A DNA stretch of 64,000 bases from Variovorax sp. OV329 (GCF_900114785.1 NZ_FOUG01000016.1:62001-126000); one strand, 5' to 3'. Positions 39,001-49,195 are shown, counted from the stretch's first letter. Notes: generated by a model from the letters alone, not told the origin. A program made the numbers and translations.

Positions 39001-41823
39001 TTACTTGCGCAGCAGCGACTTGAGCGCCGACTGCAGGCGGCGCGCGGCCGTCGTGTCGTGAGCAGCAGCCAGCACCTTGCCCACGTCCTGGCCCCAGGTC
39101 TGGGCCGGCGCCGGGTCGCCACGGCGCGTCAGCAGCTTGAGCTGCAGCGCACGCCGGTCGTCCAGCGCCTCGGCCGGCGTCGGCACCTCGGCGGCCATTT
39201 CCAGGCGCAGCAGCGATTCGGACGCGTCCTTCTCGCCGGAGGGCGAAGCGCCCAGCGACTGAAGCCACGCACCACGCACGGCCGGCGAGATCGCGCGACC
39301 CAGTTCCTGCACGCTCGGCACTTGCGCCGCGTCGCGCTTTTCCCAGGCAGCGATCAGCTGCGTGAGTGCTTCGCCATGCGCCTGCGCAGCGAGCTTGCGC
39401 AGCGCCTGCTGGGCGTGCTCCAGCGACTCGCGCTGGGCACGGAAGGCCGCGTCGCCCAGGCGCGGACCGCGGTCGGGCCGATCGTCGCCGCCGAAGCGGC
39501 CACCACGATCTCCCCGATCGCCACGGTCACCACCGCGGTCGCCGCGCGGATCACGCTGCGGGCCACGGCTGTCGCGGCGGTCTCCGAAGCGTCCGCGCGC
39601 CCCAGGTGCGGGCTCGCCGCCCTTCTTCGCGCCCGGACGGTCGTCGCCGCGCACGGCCACCACCGGCTTGCGCGGGGCGGGTGCGGGAGCGGCCGCAGGC
39701 GCGGGGGCGGCCGCGTCGGCTTCGGATTCGCCGGCATCGGATCGCGCCGACGGGTCGGCGCCATCGGCGGGCGAGGTCAGGTCATGGTCCGCTGCCTGCT
39801 CGGGATGCGCGGCAGCCTGGGTGTTCTCGCCGCCGCCTTCGGACGGCGCACCCGCCAGCTCGGCGCTTTCGGAGAACTCGGCTGCGGCCTGACCGGGCGC
39901 GACCACCTCGGTGGCACCCACGTTCGGGCCGTCGGCCGGCGCCGGCTTGAACTCGCCGCGGAGGGCGGCTTCGAGGTCGGCCATGGCGGTGCGGATCTTC
40001 TGCGCGTCGCCGGTCGCATTGGCAGCCTCCAGGGCTTTCGATGCGATCAGCACGTGGCGGTCGTGCTCGCTCATGGCCGAGCTGGCTTTCTCGCGCTCGG
40101 CCGTCTTGCGGTTGAATGCTTCGTCGATGGGTGCGCGGAAGGCGTCCCACAGCTTCTGTTCCTGGCGGCGGTCCAGCGGCACGCCTTGTGCCTCGGCCTG
40201 CCAGCGCTGCTGCAAGGCCTTGACCGCGTCGATGCGCAGCTGGGGCGCAGCGCCCAGGGCCACGGCTTCGGCAATCAGCGCCTGACGGCGTTCCATGCTG
40301 CCCTTTTGCGCGCCTTCCAACGGTGCACGCGCGGCGCCGAAGGCCTCGGCCCACTGCGTCTGCAGCTCGGCAAACACCTTCTCGCCCACGTGGCCAGCAT
40401 CGCGCCATCGGTCGGCGAACTGGTGCAGGGCGCGGTTGTGCGCCTTCAGGTCGCTGTCGGCAGCGTGCGCGGCGGCCCATGCCTTGACTTCCTCGATGAG
40501 GGCCAGGCGATGGGCGCGGTGCTCGGCCGCATCGGCGCGCACCTTCTCCAGCCAGGCCTCGACCACCTTGTGGGCCTCGTTGCAGGCTTCGTCGAAGCGC
40601 TTCCACAGGGCGTGGTTCGGCACGCCGCCCTGGTCTGCCTTCTTCCACTGGTCGCGCAGGGCACGCAGGCTTTCCTGCATCTTGCGGCCGCCCAGGGCCT
40701 GCCCTTCGGGGCGCTTGAGCAGCGCTTCGGCCTTGGCCACCAGGTCTTCGCGGACCTTGTCTGCGCTCCAGCGCTGCCAGCCCTCGAGCTCGCCCGCGGC
40801 GACCAGGGCGGCATGCACCTGGCCTTCCAGCGGCTGCTCGACCAGGCGGCCATGGTCCTTGAGCACGGCGCGCAGCGCGGCGGCGGCGCCGGCACTGCCC
40901 TTGCCGTGGCCTTCTGCGGTTTCCTGCTCCAGCCGGGCCAGGGCGGCCTTCACCGCCTCGTTGGCGGCGGCGCGCACGGCCGGGTCCACCTTGGGGCCGC
41001 GCGGGGCGGCCGGCTTGGCGGCAGCGGTGCTGGCCGCGGCGGTGGCTTCTGCCTCGGTCGGCAGGCCGCGGGCGGCGCGCAGCTCGTCGGCCCACACGGG
41101 CACCGGCGGCAGCGGCGCGGCCGCATCGGTGGAGGCGGCCACGGCCTGCGCCAAGGCGGCCTGGAAGGCATCGGACACCACCAGCAGCTGCGCCTTGGAG
41201 GCTTCGAGCTGGGGCGCGACGCGCGGGTCGAGGCTGCCCCAGTTGACATCGGCGCTGATCTCGCCGGCCTGCTGCTTCCAGCTCTCGACGTCGGCGGCCA
41301 GCGAATCGCCGGCGGCCTGGGCGTCCTGCCAGCCCTTGGTGGAGAGCACTTCGAAGCGCTGGGCCAGCAGCACGGCGGCTTCGCGGTGGACCTGGGCGCG
41401 ATGCTGCAGGTCCTCGATGCCCTTCACGCGCTCGGCCAGTTGCGTCTTGACGCCGGCCAGCGGCTCGCGCGACAGCGGCGCGCCTGCCTTGGCGGCATCA
41501 CGCTGCCAGGCCAGCGCATCGGCGATGTTGAGCTTGGGCTGCTCCAGGAGCGTGCGCGCCTTCTGCTCCCACTCGGCGGCGATCGAAGCCTGGTCGCGCG
41601 CGCGGCGCAGTTCGTCGAGCTTTTCGCGCACCAGGCGCGCGGCGCCCTTGTCGCGGCCGCTCAGCTCCTTGAAGACTTCCTGCAACTGCTCGGCCGCAGG
41701 GCTCGCCGCCAGCCAGTCGCGCACGCGCTGCGCGCGCTCGCCTGCCGTGGGCGCAGTGAAGGCGCCGCCCGTGAGTGCGTCGAGTGCCTGGATATCGTGG
41801 GGCTTGGAAGTGGATGAAGTCAC
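39001..41823 (-). CDS. DUF349 repeat-containing protein
   Basis: A 940-residue, Ala/Glu-rich, mostly helical protein with several DUF349 units, for example LRALRDQWKKADQGGVPNHALWKRFDEACN and related Trp-containing segments. A low-complexity Arg/Gly/Asp-rich tract (about residues 735-810) precedes a last helical domain. The start is taken as GTG at 41823 because the frame upstream looks non-coding; an ATG at 41895 is possible. DUF349 proteins are of unknown function. The long antisense frame is an artefact of GC-rich codons. Confidence 0.8.
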   Translation of the reverse strand: MTSSTSKPHDIQALDALTGGAFTAPTAGERAQRVRDWLAASPAAEQLQEVFKELSGRDKGAARLVREKLDELRRARDQASIAAEWEQKARTLLEQPKLNIADALAWQRDAAKAGAPLSREPLAGVKTQLAERVKGIEDLQHRAQVHREAAVLLAQRFEVLSTKGWQDAQAAGDSLAADVESWKQQAGEISADVNWGSLDPRVAPQLEASKAQLLVVSDAFQAALAQAVAASTDAAAPLPPVPVWADELRAARGLPTEAEATAAASTAAAKPAAPRGPKVDPAVRAAANEAVKAALARLEQETAEGHGKGSAGAAAALRAVLKDHGRLVEQPLEGQVHAALVAAGELEGWQRWSADKVREDLVAKAEALLKRPEGQALGGRKMQESLRALRDQWKKADQGGVPNHALWKRFDEACNEAHKVVEAWLEKVRADAAEHRAHRLALIEEVKAWAAAHAADSDLKAHNRALHQFADRWRDAGHVGEKVFAELQTQWAEAFGAARAPLEGAQKGSMERRQALIAEAVALGAAPQLRIDAVKALQQRWQAEAQGVPLDRRQEQKLWDAFRAPIDEAFNRKTAEREKASSAMSEHDRHVLIASKALEAANATGDAQKIRTAMADLEAALRGEFKPAPADGPNVGATEVVAPGQAAAEFSESAELAGAPSEGGGENTQAAAHPEQAADHDLTSPADGADPSARSDAGESEADAAAPAPAAAPAPAPRKPVVAVRGDDRPGAKKGGEPAPGARGRFGDRRDSRGPQRDPRGDRGGDRGDRGDRGGRFGGDDRPDRGPRLGDAAFRAQRESLEHAQQALRKLAAQAHGEALTQLIAAWEKRDAAQVPSVQELGRAISPAVRGAWLQSLGASPSGEKDASESLLRLEMAAEVPTPAEALDDRRALQLKLLTRRGDPAPAQTWGQDVGKVLAAAHDTTAARRLQSALKSLLRK

Positions 41824-41918
41824 AGCGAGAAGTCTTCTTGTGGATCTCTGAATTACAAATGGAAACGCGCCGGAATTTCCGGCGCAGCCCTCCATTTTGA
41901 CCCACCCGGGGCCGGCAC

Positions 41919-44900
41919 TCAACGCGCGTCGAGTTTCAGCTCTGCCCCAGGCTTCCAGTCGGCCCCGCTGGCCTTGGTCTGCACCGCACCCAGGAACAGG
42001 CGTTCGGCGGGCAATTTCTGCTCGAGAAGGTAGTCGCGCACCACCACGCCTCGCTGCACCGCCAGCTGGCGGATGGACTCGTCGTTGACCGTCATGTTGG
42101 AGATCAGCAGGTCTTCCATCTCCTTGAGCGGCAGGCCTTTCTGCAGCCCGACCATGTTGCGCGGCTTGCTGAAGTCGGCACGCTTGTAGACCTCGGTGAT
42201 CAGGTCGGGGTACTCGGCGTCGGTGACCGGCGAGACCTCGCCGGCGTCCTTGCCCGCACGCACGGCGGCGCGGCGCTTCTCTGCCTGGGCGAGCTCGCGC
42301 AGGCGCTGGCGCTCGTAGGCGCTCTTTTCCTTTTCCAGGTCCGCGGTGCCGATCACCGTCATGCGCAGGGTCGGTCGCTCGGCCAGTGCCTTGGCCACCT
42401 TGTCCAGGCTTTCCTTGGCCGAGGTGTTGAGTTCGGAGCGGCCGGCGTCGAAAGCGATGGTGTTCGACTCGCCGCCGGAGCCGCCGCCACCGCCGGTGAA
42501 CAGCGCCACGGGCGAGGTCACCGCCTTCACGATCAGGTTGACGATGCCCTTCCAGATGATCGGCCAGACGCTGAACTGCGGGTCGTTGATGGAGCCCGAG
42601 ACCGGCAGGTCGATGTCCACCACGCCGTTGCGGTCGGCCAGCAGCGCCATGGCGAAGCGAACCGGCAGCGTGCGCTCGGCCCCCGGCGCCTGCTGGTCGC
42701 TGAAGGTCAGCTGGTTGAGCACCAGCTTGTTGGTGGCGGTGAGCCGCCCGTCGGGCGTGATCTTGTAGTTGAGGTCCACGCTCATCTTGCCGCGCTCGAT
42801 GCCGTAGCCCACGTAGCGGCCCGCGTACGGCGACAGCGGCGCCAGCTCCAGGTCGCGCATCTTGGCGGTGATGTCCAGTTCCAGCGGCTTGGCCAGCGGG
42901 TTGAGCTTGCCGACGATTTCCAGCGCCGCGGTCTGCTGCGCCTTTCCGCGCAGCTCCAGGTCGGCCAGTTGCGTCTTGCCGTCCACCGGCTTGGACGAGA
43001 AGGCGCTGAGCTTGCCGGTCAGCTCGCTCAGGTCGGCCGAGTAGTTGGGCTTGACGAAGCGGTCGTTGAAGTCGATGCGGGCATTGACCAGCGAGATGGG
43101 GCCGAAGTTGATCGTCGGTTTCGGGCCCGTGTCCGCTGGTGCGGGGGCCGCTGGCGCAGCGGCCTGCGGGGCAGCCGCGGACTGTTCGCTACCCACCATC
43201 GCCTCCGCCGGTGGCGCCGGCCCCTGCTTCGGCGTGACGGGCTGGTTCGACTGGGTGACCGTGCCGCGGCCGAACAGGCGCTTGCGGGTCTGCGGCGGCT
43301 GGGCGGCACCCTCGGCCGCCGGCTGGCCCTGGGCATTGGCGGCCACCGGCTTGCCGATGTCGATGGGCTGGCGGCTGGCCAGGTCCTGCAGGTGCAGGGT
43401 GCCGGACTCGTCGATGACCAGGCGGGCGAACAGGTCGGTGAGCGTGGTCTCGCGCACGTCCAGGCTGAAGGGCGACTTGGGCACCATGTCGAACTTGACG
43501 CCGCGCAGGCTCAGCGACTTCCAGGACAGCAGGCGGCTGGCACCCCGCTCGTCTGCTCGGGCGCCGGCCCCGCCGGGTGCCAGCAGGGCGCTGTTGACTC
43601 GCACGTCTTCCAGCGCCGTGTCGCCGGCGAGGCTGACCTTGGGCCCGGCCGGATCGGCCGTGTACCGGACGTCCCCGCGGTAGTTCAAATAGAAGCGGCG
43701 CAGGTCCACGTTGGGCGCCTGGTCGGCGAAGTAGGCCTTGAAGGCATGCACCGGCAGCGCATTCAGGTCGACCTTGCCGTCGGTGGCCAGCACCGGCTTG
43801 AGCGCCACCTTGCCTTTATAGGAGAAGCGGCCCGGATCGGCGCGCCGGCCCGAGGAGATCCGGCCCGACACCTCGATGGGCGAAGGCTTGGCGCCGTCCA
43901 GCGCCAGCTGCTGCATCTTCAGGCTGAAGTTGTTGACCTCCACCTCGACCGGGGTCTTCTCGTTGGCCTTGTCGACGAAGCCGACCACGCCGCCGTCGAT
44001 GGAAAGGTTGCCCAGCGACACCTGCCAGGGCTTGCCTTGTGCACCACCGTTGCCCTCGGCGGCCTTGGCGCTGGCGGCAGCCCCGCCATTGGCCGCGGGC
44101 GCGGCGGGCGTCTTGCGCCAGCCCTCGTACATCCAGGTCTTGTCGCTGCCGCGCTCCACCTTGAACTGCGGCTTGCTGAGGCTGAGATTGGCCACCTCCA
44201 CCGTGCGCTTGGCCAGGTCGACCCTGGCGTCGCCCAGCTCCACGCGGCCCACGCTCGCCAGCGAAGTCTTGCCCTGGGCCAGGGCCAGCCCGTCGATGCT
44301 GAACTGCTTCACGTGAACGTTCAGGTCGGGCTGGTTCCAGCTGATCTCGGCCTGCCCGCTCACCTTGCCGTCCACCGTGGGCACCAGCTGCTGGGCCAGG
44401 TAGGCGCCGCCCAGCGAGATGGGAAGCTGCTTGAGCTCGGCCTGCACCTTGGCCGCCTTGGCCGTGCCCTCGCCCTTGAACTGGATGCCGCCGCCGCCCA
44501 GCTGCGTGGAGCCGCTGAAGGTGGCCGGCTTGTCCATCGGCCAGAAGACGTTCTGGGCCTCCATCTGCAACTGGCCCAGTTCCAGCGCGGCGGCCGGCGA
44601 CAGGGTCTCGTCGCGCCAGACCGCCTGGCCGGCCTGCAGGCCCACCTTGTCCACCTGGACCTTCCAGGCCAGCTTCTCGGCCGCGCCCTTGGCCGCCTCG
44701 ACGGCGGGGCGGGACATCTCTGCCGGCTTGCCGGCGCTCTCGGCCGGGTCCACCGGCTGGATGTTCAGGCGCCCCTGCGCGTTGCGGGTGATCGCCACCT
44801 TGGGCGCCTGCAGCGCGACCTCGCTCAGGTGAACCATGCCCTGCAGCGGCCGCACGTCGGCCATCACCACCTTGAGCGACTCGAAGCCCAGCAGGTCCTT

Positions 44901-45761
44901 GTTCCGGGCGTCCACCACGCCGATGCTCTTGAGCTCCACCGTGCCGCTCAGGCTCAGGCCCTCCTGCGTGCCCTGCTTGAAGTCCACCTTCAGGTCGGCG
45001 CTGAGCTTGCCGCCGGACACCTTCGCGATCTGGTCGCGCGGCGCATAGGGCAGGAAGGGCGCCAGGTCGAGCTCGTGGATCTGCAAGCGGCCATCGGCAG
45101 CGCGCATCTCGGCAAAGGGCGTGGCCTGGGCGTCGGAATCGAAAGTGCTGCCATTGAGCTTGAAGGCCAGCTTGGGCTCGACCTTGACGTCGCGCTGCGA
45201 GGCGAAGCTGCTCAGGAAGGGCACGCCCAGGGTGATGTCGCGCACCTCGTGCTTGGGGCCGATGGCCTGGTCGTCCAGGTCGATCTCGCCGCCGGTGAGC
45301 TGGATGTTGTAGATGGCAAAGCGCGCCGGATCGCCCTTGGGCTTCTCAGGCTGGCTGGCCAGGCGCTTGACGATGTCGTCGAAGTCGTAGCTTCCGTCCT
45401 TGTTACGCACCACCTTGAGCCTGGGGCGCTCGACGGTGACCGCATCGATCACCGGCGCCAGCCGCAGGATCGACTGCAGTTCAGCGTCGACGTAGATGCG
45501 GCCGACGTCGACCTGCGAATGGGTGCCGTCGGCGCTGGCGATGCGCAGGTCGTCCACCGCGAGTTCCAGGGTCCAGGGCTTGAAATCGACCTTTCCGATG
45601 GTCACCTGCCGACCGAGCTTCTCGCTGGCGATCTTCTGCACCTGGCTTTTCAGGATAGGCGGCACCGCCGCCCAGGCGATGGCCCACAAGGCGAGGAGCA
45701 CTGCCAGGGCGATCACCGCTCGCCGCACCCACTTGTTGTTTCTCAGCGTGACAGCATTCAT
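41919..45761 (-). CDS. DUF748/AsmA-like envelope protein
   Basis: A 1280-residue protein with one N-terminal transmembrane helix (about residues 12-32) and a huge periplasmic part of beta-rich AsmA/DUF748 repeats (KVDFKPWTLELAVDDLRI). The C-terminal region near residues 1145-1280 has an OmpA-like stretch (LDKVAKALAERPTLRMTVIG). The ATG at 45761 is chosen because the membrane helix begins soon after. AsmA-type proteins bridge the envelope and help lipid transport; by analogy this protein may too. Confidence 0.85.
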   Translation of the reverse strand: MNAVTLRNNKWVRRAVIALAVLLALWAIAWAAVPPILKSQVQKIASEKLGRQVTIGKVDFKPWTLELAVDDLRIASADGTHSQVDVGRIYVDAELQSILRLAPVIDAVTVERPRLKVVRNKDGSYDFDDIVKRLASQPEKPKGDPARFAIYNIQLTGGEIDLDDQAIGPKHEVRDITLGVPFLSSFASQRDVKVEPKLAFKLNGSTFDSDAQATPFAEMRAADGRLQIHELDLAPFLPYAPRDQIAKVSGGKLSADLKVDFKQGTQEGLSLSGTVELKSIGVVDARNKDLLGFESLKVVMADVRPLQGMVHLSEVALQAPKVAITRNAQGRLNIQPVDPAESAGKPAEMSRPAVEAAKGAAEKLAWKVQVDKVGLQAGQAVWRDETLSPAAALELGQLQMEAQNVFWPMDKPATFSGSTQLGGGGIQFKGEGTAKAAKVQAELKQLPISLGGAYLAQQLVPTVDGKVSGQAEISWNQPDLNVHVKQFSIDGLALAQGKTSLASVGRVELGDARVDLAKRTVEVANLSLSKPQFKVERGSDKTWMYEGWRKTPAAPAANGGAAASAKAAEGNGGAQGKPWQVSLGNLSIDGGVVGFVDKANEKTPVEVEVNNFSLKMQQLALDGAKPSPIEVSGRISSGRRADPGRFSYKGKVALKPVLATDGKVDLNALPVHAFKAYFADQAPNVDLRRFYLNYRGDVRYTADPAGPKVSLAGDTALEDVRVNSALLAPGGAGARADERGASRLLSWKSLSLRGVKFDMVPKSPFSLDVRETTLTDLFARLVIDESGTLHLQDLASRQPIDIGKPVAANAQGQPAAEGAAQPPQTRKRLFGRGTVTQSNQPVTPKQGPAPPAEAMVGSEQSAAAPQAAAPAAPAPADTGPKPTINFGPISLVNARIDFNDRFVKPNYSADLSELTGKLSAFSSKPVDGKTQLADLELRGKAQQTAALEIVGKLNPLAKPLELDITAKMRDLELAPLSPYAGRYVGYGIERGKMSVDLNYKITPDGRLTATNKLVLNQLTFSDQQAPGAERTLPVRFAMALLADRNGVVDIDLPVSGSINDPQFSVWPIIWKGIVNLIVKAVTSPVALFTGGGGGSGGESNTIAFDAGRSELNTSAKESLDKVAKALAERPTLRMTVIGTADLEKEKSAYERQRLRELAQAEKRRAAVRAGKDAGEVSPVTDAEYPDLITEVYKRADFSKPRNMVGLQKGLPLKEMEDLLISNMTVNDESIRQLAVQRGVVVRDYLLEQKLPAERLFLGAVQTKASGADWKPGAELKLDAR

Positions 45762-46369
45762 CGCCGGCGAGTGTGCCGCAAATGCAAAGTGGAATGAAGA
45801 AAGCCCGGTGGCACGACGTGACGTCTTGCAACCGGGCTCGATGGCGGGCCCCAGGCTCATGCCATCTGTTCGCTCGAGCGGAAGTGGATCGTCCCGCTCG
45901 TGCTGGTGGCAAGAGATTGCCACCGCTTGGGCCTTGACCGCAGGGCCGCGGGTTGAGGATTCCCTTGGCCGCCGGACCTTGGCGAGCGCCTGAACCATTC
46001 AGGCATCTGTAGGTTAGGCGCGCTGCGAACGCATTGCAAGTTGCGTTTTCAATGGCGCTTTGACCTTCGATTCATAGTCCTTTGCAGACCGATTCAAAGC
46101 TACTTTTTGTAATGACATATAATTCGCTTATTCTTGACCGGGTATGTAGGCCCTCCTAGAATCCCCGCTGCCCTGCCGTGCGTGTCTGCACCGGGCCTCA
46201 TTGAATCCGCCGCTTTGTGAACTTTTTGCTCACAAGCTAAATAATCAGGTAGCCGCGCTCCTTCCCTTTTTCGCGCGGACCTGATTGATACCAATCCGCG
46301 CGTCGCCTGGTTTTCGTTGCCGCTCCTGCAGTGGCATCAGCACTAGCGCTGCATAAGAAAGGAAGAGCG
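45762..46369. other. Divergent 608-bp intergenic region with an AT-rich promoter segment
   Basis: The spacer lies between the leftward DUF748 gene and the rightward lytic transglycosylase. Around 46080-46140 base composition turns AT-rich, with a consensus TATAAT at 46118-46123 and a weak TTTGTA 6 bp before it, so the -35 is unclear. The rest to 46369 would be an unusually long leader of about 240 bp. No known RNA family was recognised. Confidence 0.5.
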
Positions 46370-47251
46370 ATGAAACAGGCGATATCAGCCATGGCCCAAG
46401 GGCTGCGGACCGTTGTGTCCGATGTGGCTGACGGCTTTTTCGAAATTACCCATAACGGCTTCGCCCTGCTCGGCCTGGCCACCGTGTTCGCCGCGCTCGC
46501 GCTGGTGGCACGGCCGGACCTGCGCCAGTCTGGCGAGGAAGAGCTGATGAGCTGGCTGCAGTCGCGCCGGCCGGTGCCCGAGGCGCCTCTGGTCGAGGTG
46601 GAGCCCACCGCGATCGAGCGCACCACGGCTGCCCTGCCGACCGAGCTGCCCAAGCCGCAGGCCGCAGTGGCCTACTGGCTGAGCAAGAAGTACCGTGTCG
46701 CCGCCGAGCCGCTGAGCGTGCTGGTGGCCGAGGCCTACGACCTGGGCAAGCGCACCAAGCTCGACCCGACCCTGATCCTGGCCATCGTGGCTGTCGAATC
46801 CAGCTTCAACCCCTTTGCACAGAGCCACGTCGGCGCCCAGGGCCTGATGCAGGTCATGACCCGCGTGCATGGCGACAAGTACGAACCGGCCGGCGGCACG
46901 CTGACCGCCTTCGACCCTGTGACCAACATGCGGGTGGGCGTGAAGGTGCTGATGGAATGCATCTCGCGCGCCGGCTCCGTCGAGGGCGGCCTGCGCTACT
47001 ACGTGGGCGCTGCCAACCTGAACGACGACGGCGGCTATGCCGCCAAGGTGCTGGCCGAGCACGAGCGCCTGCGCCTGGTAGCCGGCGGCCGCGCCGTGCC
47101 CACCGCCACCCCCGCCGCGCCGCCCGCCCTGCGCGTGCAGCAGCCGGCCCAGCCCGCCACGGGCACCGGCCCCACCACCACCGATGCCAGCGGCAAGACG
47201 CCGGCGGCAGAAGGTGGCCAGAAGGTGGCGCTGCTGGGCGCGGATTCCTGA
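46370..47251 (+). CDS. Membrane-anchored lytic transglycosylase (SLT domain)
   Basis: A 293-residue protein with an N-terminal membrane segment (about 27-44) and a lysozyme-like SLT domain at about 115-230: catalytic Glu in AIVAVESSFNPFAQS, then VGAQGLMQVM and GLRYYVGAAN. A Pro/Ala/Thr-rich tail follows. The ATG at 46370 has AAAGGAAG upstream. It cleaves peptidoglycan glycan strands on the periplasmic side. Confidence 0.9.
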   Translation: MKQAISAMAQGLRTVVSDVADGFFEITHNGFALLGLATVFAALALVARPDLRQSGEEELMSWLQSRRPVPEAPLVEVEPTAIERTTAALPTELPKPQAAVAYWLSKKYRVAAEPLSVLVAEAYDLGKRTKLDPTLILAIVAVESSFNPFAQSHVGAQGLMQVMTRVHGDKYEPAGGTLTAFDPVTNMRVGVKVLMECISRAGSVEGGLRYYVGAANLNDDGGYAAKVLAEHERLRLVAGGRAVPTATPAAPPALRVQQPAQPATGTGPTTTDASGKTPAAEGGQKVALLGADS

Positions 47252-47295
47252 CCCTGCGCACCGCGAGCCGTGCCGAGCTCGGATAAACTCGGCCC

Positions 47296-47440
47296 CGTAC
47301 GCGACTGGCGATAGGCGCCGCGACTTGCTCGAAGACCGCTGTCTTCCTGGAACGCTCGCGCTGACGTGGGGAATACCACTGGGAAGCGTACCGCCCGTGC
47401 ACTGACATGCGCGGGCGATCAGCCGTTCGCCTGGGCAGCC
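47296..47440 (+). ncRNA. ZTP (pfl) riboswitch upstream of glyA
   Basis: The leader of glyA carries the conserved parts of the pfl/ZTP aptamer: CGCGACTGGCGATA at the 5' side, GTGGGGAATACCACTGGGAA in the middle, and GCCGTTCGCCTGGGCA at the 3' side. ZTP riboswitches raise expression of one-carbon and purine genes when 10-formyl-tetrahydrofolate is short, and glyA is a common target. The 3' end lies about 50 bp before the glyA ATG. No clear terminator follows, so control may act on translation. Confidence 0.92.
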
Positions 47441-47487
47441 CTTGTTTGAGCAAGAACAGGGATTTGACGCCTTTCTAAAGGACTGCC

Positions 47488-48732
47488 ATGTACGACCGCA
47501 ACATCCTGGTCAGCGATACCGATCCCGAAGTCTGGGCCGCCATCCAGGCCGAGCACCAGCGCCAGGAACACCACATCGAGCTGATCGCCAGCGAGAACTA
47601 CGCCTCGCCGGCCGTGATGGCCGCCCAGGGCACCCAGCTGACCAACAAGTACGCCGAGGGCTATCCCGGCAAGCGCTACTACGGCGGCTGCGAGCACGTC
47701 GACGTGGTCGAGCAGCTGGCCATCGACCGCGTGAAGCAGATCTTCGGCGCCGACGCCGCCAACGTGCAGCCGCATTGCGGCGCCTCGGCCAACGAGGCCG
47801 TGATGCTGGCCTTCCTCAAGCCCGGCGACACCATCATGGGCATGAGCCTGGCCGAAGGCGGCCACCTCACCCACGGGATGCCGCTGAACATGAGCGGCAA
47901 GTGGTTCAACGTGGTGAGCTACGGCCTGAACGAGAAGGAAGAGATCGACTACGACGCGATGGAACGCAAGGCGCATGAGCACATGCCCAAGCTCATCATC
48001 GCCGGCGCCTCGGCCTACTCGCTTGCCATCGATTTCGAGCGCTTCGCCAAGGTCGCCAAGGACGTGGGCGCCATCTTCATGGTGGACATGGCCCACTATG
48101 CCGGCCTGATCGCCGCGGGCGTGTACCCCAACCCGGTGCCGCATGCCGACGTGGTCACCTCCACCACCCACAAGAGCCTGCGCGGCCCGCGCGGCGGCAT
48201 CATCCTGATGAAGTCGCAGCACGAGAAGGCCATCAACAGCGCCATCTTCCCCGGCCTGCAGGGCGGCCCGCTGATGCACGTGATCGCCGCCAAGGCGGTG
48301 GCCTTCAAGGAGGCGCTCGCGCCCGAGTTCAAGGCCTACCAGCAGCAGGTGGTGAAGAACGCCCAGATCGTGGCCGAGACCCTGACCTCGCGCGGCCTGC
48401 GCATCGTGTCGGGCGGCACCCAAAGCCACGTGATGCTGGTCGACCTGCGCGCCAAGGGCATCACCGGCAAGGAAGCCGAGGCCGTGCTGGGCGCCGCCCA
48501 CATGACCATCAACAAGAACGCGATCCCCAACGACCCGGAGAAGCCGATGGTCACCAGCGGCGTGCGCATCGGCACCCCCGCCCTGACCACCCGCGGCTTC
48601 AAGGACGAGGAAGCGCGCATCACCGCCAACCTGGTGGCCGACGTGCTGGACAACCCGCGCGACGCGGCCAACATCGAGGCGGTGCGCGCCAAGGTCAACG
48701 CCCTGACCAGCCGCTTCCCGGTCTACCGCTGA
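47488..48732 (+). CDS. glyA: Serine hydroxymethyltransferase
   Basis: A 414-residue fold-type I PLP enzyme that converts serine and tetrahydrofolate to glycine and methylene-tetrahydrofolate. SENYASPAVM, ANVQPHCGASANEAV and the PLP lysine loop TSTTHKSLRGPRGG are intact. AAAGGA precedes the ATG. Its leader holds a ZTP riboswitch, so expression should respond to folate status. nrdR follows 19 bp later. Confidence 0.98.
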   Translation: MYDRNILVSDTDPEVWAAIQAEHQRQEHHIELIASENYASPAVMAAQGTQLTNKYAEGYPGKRYYGGCEHVDVVEQLAIDRVKQIFGADAANVQPHCGASANEAVMLAFLKPGDTIMGMSLAEGGHLTHGMPLNMSGKWFNVVSYGLNEKEEIDYDAMERKAHEHMPKLIIAGASAYSLAIDFERFAKVAKDVGAIFMVDMAHYAGLIAAGVYPNPVPHADVVTSTTHKSLRGPRGGIILMKSQHEKAINSAIFPGLQGGPLMHVIAAKAVAFKEALAPEFKAYQQQVVKNAQIVAETLTSRGLRIVSGGTQSHVMLVDLRAKGITGKEAEAVLGAAHMTINKNAIPNDPEKPMVTSGVRIGTPALTTRGFKDEEARITANLVADVLDNPRDAANIEAVRAKVNALTSRFPVYR

Positions 48733-48751
48733 TCGCCCCGGAGCGCGCCGC

Positions 48752-49195
48752 ATGAAGTGTCCTTTTTGCGGCCATGGCGATACGCAGGTCGTCGAGACCC
48801 GGATCTCGGAAGACGGCGACTTCGTGCGTCGCCGGCGCCAGTGCGGCGCATGCGACAAGCGCTTCACTACCTACGAGCGGCCGGAAGTCACCTTTCCGGC
48901 CGTCGTGAAGAAGGACGGCCGGCGCGCCGACTTCGACGCGACCAAAGTCCGCGCGTCCATGGCGCTGGCCCTGCGCAAGCGGCCGGTGAGCATCGAGCAG
49001 ATCGACAACGCCCTGCTGCGTATCGAGCAGAAACTGCTGTCCAGCGGCCTGCGCGAGATGGAGTCGACCAAGCTGGGCGAACTGGTCATGCGCGAACTCA
49101 AGCGCCTGGACAAGGTGGCTTACGTCCGCTTCGCTTCGGTGTACCGCAGCTTCGAGGACGTGGACGAATTCAGGCAGTTGTTGCGCGACATCTGA
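48752..49195 (+). CDS. nrdR: Transcriptional repressor NrdR
   Basis: A 147-residue regulator of ribonucleotide reductase genes. The zinc ribbon has CPFCGHGDTQVVETR and CGACDKRFTTYE (four Cys), followed by an ATP-cone (about residues 49-139, VKKDGRRADFDATKVRASM). It represses nrd operons when dATP is bound. It lies just downstream of glyA, a common pairing in betaproteobacteria. Confidence 0.97.
   Translation: MKCPFCGHGDTQVVETRISEDGDFVRRRRQCGACDKRFTTYERPEVTFPAVVKKDGRRADFDATKVRASMALALRKRPVSIEQIDNALLRIEQKLLSSGLREMESTKLGELVMRELKRLDKVAYVRFASVYRSFEDVDEFRQLLRDI

Noticed and set aside
39058..41817. 919-codon rightward frame antisense to the DUF349 gene
   Set aside because: No domain, biased composition, and the minus strand encodes clear DUF349 repeats.
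42969..45797. 942-codon rightward frame antisense to the DUF748 gene
   Set aside because: A shadow of GC-skewed codons; the minus strand has a membrane helix and AsmA-like repeats.
46100..46294. 64-codon leftward frame in the transglycosylase leader
   Set aside because: No ribosome binding site or recognisable domain, and it overlaps the AT-rich promoter segment.
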